A program made the translations under genes and the position numbers. A stretch of DNA of 64,000 nucleotides from Actinocatenispora comari (GTDB taxonomy: Bacteria; Actinomycetota; Actinomycetes; Mycobacteriales; Micromonosporaceae), in assembly GCF_017312725.1 (NCBI RefSeq), contig NZ_BOPO01000151.1, positions 1 through 64,000 of the forward strand. Direction: 5' to 3'. Below the pieces are notes generated by a model. The model was not told the DNA's origin, made no database searches, and saw nothing but the letters and a program-made list of their open reading frames with translations. Positions 59,579-64,000 of this stretch are shown here, piece by piece. The number at the start of each line of letters is the position of its first letter. Position 1 is the first letter of the stretch.

Positions 59579-60805
59579 CTACTGCGGCGGCTGCGGTGGT
59601 AGCGGACGGGGCGGCTGCGGCCCGGCCGGCTGGACGCCCGACCACGGGTCCGCCGGCACCGAGCCGGGTCCGGGCGGCCCGGCCCGCGGCGGCACCGGGG
59701 GAGGACCGTCCGGTGCCGGCGGTACCGACGGCGGGCCGTCCGGCAGCGGCGGGGCCGGCGGGGGCCCGGCCGGAGGCGGTGCCAGTGGTGGCCATCCGGC
59801 CGGTGGCGGTGCCTGTGGTGGCCGTCCGGCCGGTGGCGGTGTCTGTGGTGGCCGTCCGGCCGGTGGCGGTCCCGCTGGTCGCCGCGGTGGCGGAGCGCCG
59901 GGTGGGCCGGGCCGCGGTGGTGGACCGCTGGGCGGGCCGGACCGCGGTGGTACGGGGCGGGGGCCGGACGGGCGCGACGGTGGGGCGCCGGCCGGGCGGT
60001 ACGGCGGGCGCGCCCCGCCGCCGTAGGCGGCGCGTGGCCCCGACGGCGGTGGTGGGGTGCGGCCGGCGTCTCGGCGGCGCCGGACTCCCCACACCACCAG
60101 GCCGCCGGCGGCCAGCAGCAGCACGATCGCGGCGATCGCGAACGCCTTGTTCGCCCGCCACCGGTCGGACCCGGCCTCGGGCGGCACGCGGACGGTCGAC
60201 GTCGGTTCGTCGGTCGCCGCCGGCAGCGGGTCGGCCGCGCCGCGCTCGGACAGCATCAGCGGCAGCGCCTCCAGTACCGCGATGGTCGAGCCGGCCGGGT
60301 CGTCGGTGAGCGTCTTGTCGGTGACGCCGACGTCGGTCAGTTCGTCGATGCTCGGCAGCTCGCCCAGGTCGCCGGAGCTGCGCAGGACGGCAGTCTCGCT
60401 GTCCGCCGCCTCGCTCGACTCGGGCGTCCAGGTCACGTCCACGTCGAAGACCACCCAGCGCTGGCAGCCCGACTCGTCGACCGCCTTGCCGGCGCCCTCG
60501 TTGGAACCGACGCCGTGGTTGGGTGTTCCGGCGTTGTCGACGGACAGGTCCCAGCCGTAGCAGATGCCCTGCGCCGCGGTCGCCTTCGCCAGGTCGGTGG
60601 CCAGCGCGTCGGCGTCCGAGGCGAGCAGCAGCCCGTTGTCGGTACCGCCGTCGTCGGACGAGACCGACGACACGATCCCGGCCGAGCAGAGGCCGATCAG
60701 GCCCAGCACGACCACCACGCCGACGACGATGCCGACGCGGGGGTTGGTCGTGCCACGGGCACCCGGCTGGGCGGGCCGCGGACGAGCGGGGCCTGGCCGG
60801 GTCAC
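59579..60805 (-). CDS. Unrecognised two-TM protein with Pro-rich tail
   Basis: A 408-residue protein not recognised as a known family. TM1 is at about 23-45 (VGIVVGVVVVLGLIGLCSAGIV) and TM2 at about 220-240 (AIAAIVLLLAAGGLVVWGVR); the loop between has two Cys (GICYGW, SGCQRW) and probably faces outside. The C-terminal 165 residues are a Pro-rich cytoplasmic tail with PPPAGRPPQ repeats. GTG overlaps the DUF4247 stop by 4 bases. Its operon position suggests a partner of DUF350 and SpeE-like proteins. Confidence 0.75.
   Translation of the reverse strand: MTRPGPARPRPAQPGARGTTNPRVGIVVGVVVVLGLIGLCSAGIVSSVSSDDGGTDNGLLLASDADALATDLAKATAAQGICYGWDLSVDNAGTPNHGVGSNEGAGKAVDESGCQRWVVFDVDVTWTPESSEAADSETAVLRSSGDLGELPSIDELTDVGVTDKTLTDDPAGSTIAVLEALPLMLSERGAADPLPAATDEPTSTVRVPPEAGSDRWRANKAFAIAAIVLLLAAGGLVVWGVRRRRDAGRTPPPPSGPRAAYGGGARPPYRPAGAPPSRPSGPRPVPPRSGPPSGPPPRPGPPGAPPPRRPAGPPPAGRPPQTPPPAGRPPQAPPPAGWPPLAPPPAGPPPAPPLPDGPPSVPPAPDGPPPVPPRAGPPGPGSVPADPWSGVQPAGPQPPRPLPPQPPQ
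59757..59876 (-). repeat. 30-bp in-frame tandem repeat in the Pro-rich tail
   Basis: Three 30-bp units at 59787-59816, 59817-59846 and 59847-59876, with a diverged fourth at 59757-59786; they encode PPPAGRPPQ-type decapeptides on the minus strand. Confidence 0.9.
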
Positions 60806-61224
60806 TTCCCGCTCCCCGGCCCGCCGCCGCGGAACTTCTCGCCGCTGCCGCCGGGGATGGTCCAGTAGCCGCCGACGTGGTGGTAGTAGTGCCGGTAGCC
60901 GGACCGGAAGCCGTCCACCCGGATCACCGAGCCGCGTCCGCGCGGCGTCACCGCGATCATCGTGTCGCTGTACCGCAGGTAGACGCCGGAGCCGTCCACC
61001 ACGCGGCCGGCCGGGCGCCAGTGGTCCGCGATCGTGTGGGCGACCGCGGTCGGCGTGCCGGCGGCGGTGAACGCCCGGGCGGTACCCGAGTCGTACCGGA
61101 CGGCCCGGGTGTAGTGGTCCGAGACGTAACCGCGGGGCGAGCCACCGACGAGGAACCAGCCGCCGACCGCGAGTCCGAGGGCGCCGGTCACGCCGGCGGC
61201 GGTGAACAGGTGCCAGGGTTTCAC
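60802..61224 (-). CDS. DUF4247 domain protein
   Basis: A 140-residue exported or membrane-anchored protein. One N-terminal TM (LFTAAGVTGALGLAVGGWFLV) and a small domain with YSDTMIAVTPRGRGSVIRVDG and YRHYYHHVGGYW, matching DUF4247. The C-terminus is Gly/Ser-rich. GTG at 61224 overlaps the DUF2617 stop by 4 bases, so translation is coupled. Function unknown. Confidence 0.85.
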   Translation of the reverse strand: MKPWHLFTAAGVTGALGLAVGGWFLVGGSPRGYVSDHYTRAVRYDSGTARAFTAAGTPTAVAHTIADHWRPAGRVVDGSGVYLRYSDTMIAVTPRGRGSVIRVDGFRSGYRHYYHHVGGYWTIPGGSGEKFRGGGPGSGK

Positions 61225-61820
61225 CGGGTCCGTGCTCCTTCCGGGGCGGGGATCGCCGCCGACGGACCGGACGATCCGCCGGCGGGTACGGCGTGGCGGG
61301 GCAGCCCGCGACCCGGCCTGGCCGGCGGCGCTGTCACACCCACCAGCACGACCGAACGGGTGCAGACCAGTTCGCCGGTCTGCGGGTAGGTGTGCCAGGT
61401 CTGCCAGCCGAGCCCGGTCGGCTCGGCGAGGAGGATGGTCATCGCGTCGTCGAGGCCGCCGAACTCGCAGACCAGCGCGTGCTCCACGCACCGGTACCGG
61501 TCGCGCAGCCGCGCCGCGCGGTGGGCGAACCGCGCCGGCCCGAGCGTCTCGACGACACTGCGGAACTCGTACCCGGCGGTGCCCCAGGACCGGTCGTGGC
61601 GGGCCGGCAGCGGGTCGGCCGCGCCGGCCAGGCAGGCCACCACCTCGGAGTGTTCCCGGCCGTCGAGGCGCAGTACGGCCTGGTGCGAGGCGCCGAGCAG
61701 GCGCAGTTCGAGCGGGCCGACGGTGAGCATCCGGAGCGCGTCGAGCCGGGGCCGGTCGACCGCGTAGCTCAGGTCGGCGGCGCGGGTGTCGACGAACGGT
61801 GTCGCGATGGTGGCGTGCAT
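61221..61820 (-). CDS. DUF2617 family protein
   Basis: A 199-residue soluble protein. TPFVDTRAADLSYAVDRPRLDAL at the start, LRLLGASHQAVL, and WQTWHTYPQTGELV near the C-terminus are the DUF2617 signature. Likely cytoplasmic; no catalytic motif recognised. ATG at 61820 overlaps the DUF4178 stop by 1 base (TGATG). Confidence 0.9.
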   Translation of the reverse strand: MHATIATPFVDTRAADLSYAVDRPRLDALRMLTVGPLELRLLGASHQAVLRLDGREHSEVVACLAGAADPLPARHDRSWGTAGYEFRSVVETLGPARFAHRAARLRDRYRCVEHALVCEFGGLDDAMTILLAEPTGLGWQTWHTYPQTGELVCTRSVVLVGVTAPPARPGRGLPRHAVPAGGSSGPSAAIPAPEGARTR

Positions 61821-62422
61821 CAGCGAGCGGTGAACACGCGCACGTCCCGCCGGGCCAGTCGCTGCCCGCGGGCGAGTTCCCAGCCGCCGCTGCCGTACTT
61901 CTCGAAGCCGAGCAGCGCGTCGCCGTCGCCGGCGTAGTCGTGGTAGCTCATGGTGCCGGCGGCGGCCAGCCCGGTGCTGCCCTCGGACCGGTAGTCGGCG
62001 GTACCGGACTCGTCCGAGACGAACCGGGCGCCGTCCTGGTGCACCACCCGCGGCCCCGGGGTCAGCTCGCTGCCGCGCACCTCCGTCCACAGCGCGAGCA
62101 GCAGGTCGGGGTCCTCCTCGACCGACAGCCACACCTTCGCGCCGTGCGCGTCGTCGAGCAGGTGCTCCGACCAGCGCGAATCGCCCTCGGTGAACCGCAG
62201 CGTGCCGCGCACCGACCAGGTGGCACCGCGGACCTCCACCGTGTCGCCGGCCGCCAACCGGCGTGGATCGCCGGTGAGCACGTCGGTCTCGGTGTCGGCG
62301 AACGGGTCGGTGACGACCGGAGGTGTCGGGACGCGCCGCCGGGAGCGCAGCCAGAGCAGCAGGATCACGACGACGAGCAGCGCCACGATCGCCGACAGCA
62401 ACGCGACGATCACCGTCGTCAT
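61820..62422 (-). CDS. DUF4178 domain protein
   Basis: A 200-residue protein, first gene of the operon. An N-terminal TM (TVIVALLSAIVALLVVVILLLWL) precedes a cytoplasmic domain with LAAGDTVEVRGATWSVRGTLRFTEGDSRWSEHLLDD and VWLSVEEDPDL, typical of DUF4178. ATG at 62422 with GGAGG 8 bases upstream. Conserved with DUF350, DUF2617 and spermidine-synthase-like genes in other actinobacteria; role unknown. Confidence 0.9.
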   Translation of the reverse strand: MTTVIVALLSAIVALLVVVILLLWLRSRRRVPTPPVVTDPFADTETDVLTGDPRRLAAGDTVEVRGATWSVRGTLRFTEGDSRWSEHLLDDAHGAKVWLSVEEDPDLLLALWTEVRGSELTPGPRVVHQDGARFVSDESGTADYRSEGSTGLAAAGTMSYHDYAGDGDALLGFEKYGSGGWELARGQRLARRDVRVFTAR

Positions 62423-62585
62423 CGTCCGGACCTCCGTGCGGTGTCGCAGGGGATGCTCGACGACACGGGCGCGTGGCCGTCGAGGCGACTTCGCAGACGG
62501 TAGCAACCCGCCGCCAGCTTCCGGCAGGTCAGCGCGGCCGGAGACACCACGCCGGACCGGCGGGAAGAACCAGCTGCCGGGCCGG

Positions 62586-63155
62586 TCAGACCGGGTGGAA
62601 GAAGGTGAGCGAACCGATCAGGGTCGCGTCGTGGTGCAGCGGCGTGGCGATCGCGTCGACGGTACGGACGTGGGAGCCGTGCCGCAGCCGCAGCAGGCCG
62701 CGGGACAGCGCGCCGGTGGCGAGGGCGGCGAGCGGCGGCAGCTTCGTCAGCTCCCACTCGGCGAGCCGGTCGCCCGCGGCGGTGAAGTCGACCGGGTGCA
62801 GCAGCCCGTCGAGCAGCCCGCGGCCGACCATGGCGGCCGGCTCGGGCAGGCCGAGCAGGTCGAGCGTGGCCGGCGCGCAGGCGGTGACCAGCCCGGTCGC
62901 GTTCAGCAGCAGGCACGGGTCGGTGGCGCCGGCGACGACGGTGATCCAGCCGCGCAGCACCGCCTCGGCCGTGTCGGGCCGCTCCGGCGTACCGGGCACC
63001 GCCAGCCCGGCGTCGACCACGGCGCGGGCGGTGGCCGGGGTCGCCGCGGCCGGCGTCGACGCCGGGAACTGAGCGGGGACCAGCGGCGAGGTGGGGGTGG
63101 GGACGGCTGGCGAGGAGCGAGGCTGCTCCTCGCTGAGCGACAGATCGACGTGCAC
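62586..63155 (-). CDS. PAS-fold protein
   Basis: A 189-residue protein. The C-terminal part reads as a PAS domain (AVLRGWITVVAGATDPCLLLNATGLVTACAPATLDLLGL, then VGRGLLDGLLHP and GSLTFFHPV). The N-terminal 55 residues are Pro/Ser/Thr-rich and unstructured. GTG at 63155 is preferred to an upstream ATG because GGGGAGG lies 5-11 bases before it. No output domain, so it may work as a sensor partner of another protein. Confidence 0.72.
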   Translation of the reverse strand: MHVDLSLSEEQPRSSPAVPTPTSPLVPAQFPASTPAAATPATARAVVDAGLAVPGTPERPDTAEAVLRGWITVVAGATDPCLLLNATGLVTACAPATLDLLGLPEPAAMVGRGLLDGLLHPVDFTAAGDRLAEWELTKLPPLAALATGALSRGLLRLRHGSHVRTVDAIATPLHHDATLIGSLTFFHPV

Positions 63156-63500
63156 GGTTCCTCCCCAGCGCCGAGCTGACCGTGTGCTCATCGCGGCTAA
63201 CAGTAAGCGAGAGGTGCGACAGGACGGTATGAGCCGTCCGTTACCGGACAGACCGTCGGATCGACGTCGAGTGCGCAGGTCCGTCCCCGCGCGGCGGCCA
63301 GCGCCCCGCCGCTCTCCTCGTACCCTGACGAGGTCGGTTCGGGGCGGTCTGTCGGAACCTGCCGGATCCAGGGCAATGCTGGCCGCCTGGTCGGCACGTC
63401 CGAGTGGCTCCGCCACCCGAACGCGCTCCGCCGGGCCGGCCCTGCCGGGACCTCGCCAGCCATCCGACGCCACCCTGGACCGACCTCTAGGCTCGGGGGC
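63156..63500. other. Divergent intergenic region before arginine deiminase
   Basis: A 345-base region with no gene. It holds a hexanucleotide hairpin (GGACGG-TATGAG-CCGTCC, near 63224-63241) and the promoters of the flanking divergent genes. Nothing else is distinctive. Confidence 0.5.
63488..63493 (+). promoter_or_regulatory. -10 hexamer TAGGCT for leaderless arcA
   Basis: TAGGCT is followed by 7 bases and GTG at 63501, with no Shine-Dalgarno sequence. Same arrangement as serS and pheA. Confidence 0.5.
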
Positions 63501-64000
63501 GTGACGACCTCAACGACCGGGCACAGCGCGGTGCCCGACCGCACGCATCGAGTGGACACCGAGGTGGGGCGGCTGCGCACGGTGCTGCTGCACCGGCCCG
63601 GCCCGGAGCTCGCTCGGTTGACCCCGCGCAACAACGACTCGCTGCTGTTCGACGGGATCCCGTGGGTGGAGCGGGCCCGGGACGAGCACGACGCGTTCGC
63701 CGCGGCGCTGACCGGGCGCGGTGTCGAGGTGCTCTACTTGGCGAAGCTGCTCGCGGAGACGCTCACGGTGCCGGATGCGCGGGCCGAGCTGACCGAGGCG
63801 GTACTGGCCGATCACCGGCTCGGCGACACGCTGCGCCGCCGGGTGGCCGACTACCTGGCCGGACAGACGCCGGAGGCGCTGGCCACGGTGCTGACCGCGG
63901 GCCTGGCGCACGAGGAGCTGCGTACCGGCGGGGGGTTGGTCTACGCGCTGATGGACCGGCACGAGTTCGTCATCGACCCGCTGCCGAACCTGCTGTTCAC
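63501..64000 (+). CDS. arcA: Arginine deiminase (5' part, cut by window end)
   Basis: The first 166 codons of arginine deiminase, which hydrolyses arginine to citrulline and ammonia. Recognisable are VDTEVGRLRTVLLHRPGPEL near the start, LTPRNNDSLLFDGIPWVERARDEHDAF (substrate-binding Asn and Asp region), and VLYLAKLLAETL. The catalytic Cys and His motifs lie beyond the window. GTG at 63501 is the first start and has TAGGCT 7 bases upstream. Confidence 0.9.
   Translation, partial: MTTSTTGHSAVPDRTHRVDTEVGRLRTVLLHRPGPELARLTPRNNDSLLFDGIPWVERARDEHDAFAAALTGRGVEVLYLAKLLAETLTVPDARAELTEAVLADHRLGDTLRRRVADYLAGQTPEALATVLTAGLAHEELRTGGGLVYALMDRHEFVIDPLPNLLF

Overview
This window is chromosomal DNA of very high G+C content from an actinobacterium. 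Gene content (bacterial proteasome activator, S53 secreted peptidase, SapA-like secreted protein, IclR regulator resembling SsgR, many two-component pairs and one-domain regulators) and style point to a filamentous or sporulating actinomycete, most likely Micromonosporaceae or a close relative; the genus cannot be fixed from the sequence alone. About 63 protein genes are supported. I see no rRNA, tRNA, CRISPR array, insertion sequence, phage or conjugative module.

Layout. 0-10 kb: an atypical SDR oxidoreductase, 6-phosphofructokinase, an efflux pump with a divergent HxlR repressor, an NmrA-like reductase with a divergent MarR regulator, a HAD hydrolase, a DUF418 membrane protein and a NarL-type sensor/regulator pair whose kinase carries a repeated octapeptide insert. 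10-20 kb: SapA-like secreted protein, GH36 alpha-galactosidase, aldo/keto reductase, TPR protein, a second NarL-type pair, a beta-hydroxyacid dehydrogenase, SoxR, and a two-subunit transketolase placed under a textbook MerR-type promoter. 20-35 kb: a TetR-controlled efflux pump, DUF1707 protein, SecD-head-like protein with a class A beta-lactamase-like protein, two tandem proteins that look like fused MalF-MalG permeases without ATPase or binding protein, an alpha/beta hydrolase, the proteasome activator Bpa, two Cof-type HAD phosphatases, an Hsp70 with a membrane-anchored ectodomain, and a fumarylacetoacetase-family enzyme. 35-48 kb: a core actinobacterial block (serS, a DUF1025 metallopeptidase, histidine phosphatase, pheA) interrupted by regulators, a LolA-like lipoprotein-carrier homologue and an OmpR-type two-component pair. 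48-57.5 kb: IclR and LysR regulators, S53 peptidase, methyltransferase, a DUF2326 protein without a proper Walker A motif, and larB-larC for nickel-pincer cofactor synthesis. 57.5-62.4 kb: a tightly coupled six-gene operon (DUF4178, DUF2617, DUF4247, an unrecognised two-TM protein, DUF350, spermidine-synthase-like). The window ends with a PAS protein and the 5' part of arginine deiminase.

Recurring themes. Several genes have no Shine-Dalgarno sequence and instead a TANNNT or CANNNT -10 hexamer exactly 6-7 bases before the start codon, the signature of leaderless mRNAs. Intergenic regions carry short tandem repeats (47, 44, 27, 27, 19 and 27 bp periods), two of which duplicate the 3' end of the adjacent gene. 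Convergent gene pairs are separated by strong GC-rich hairpins without U-tracts.
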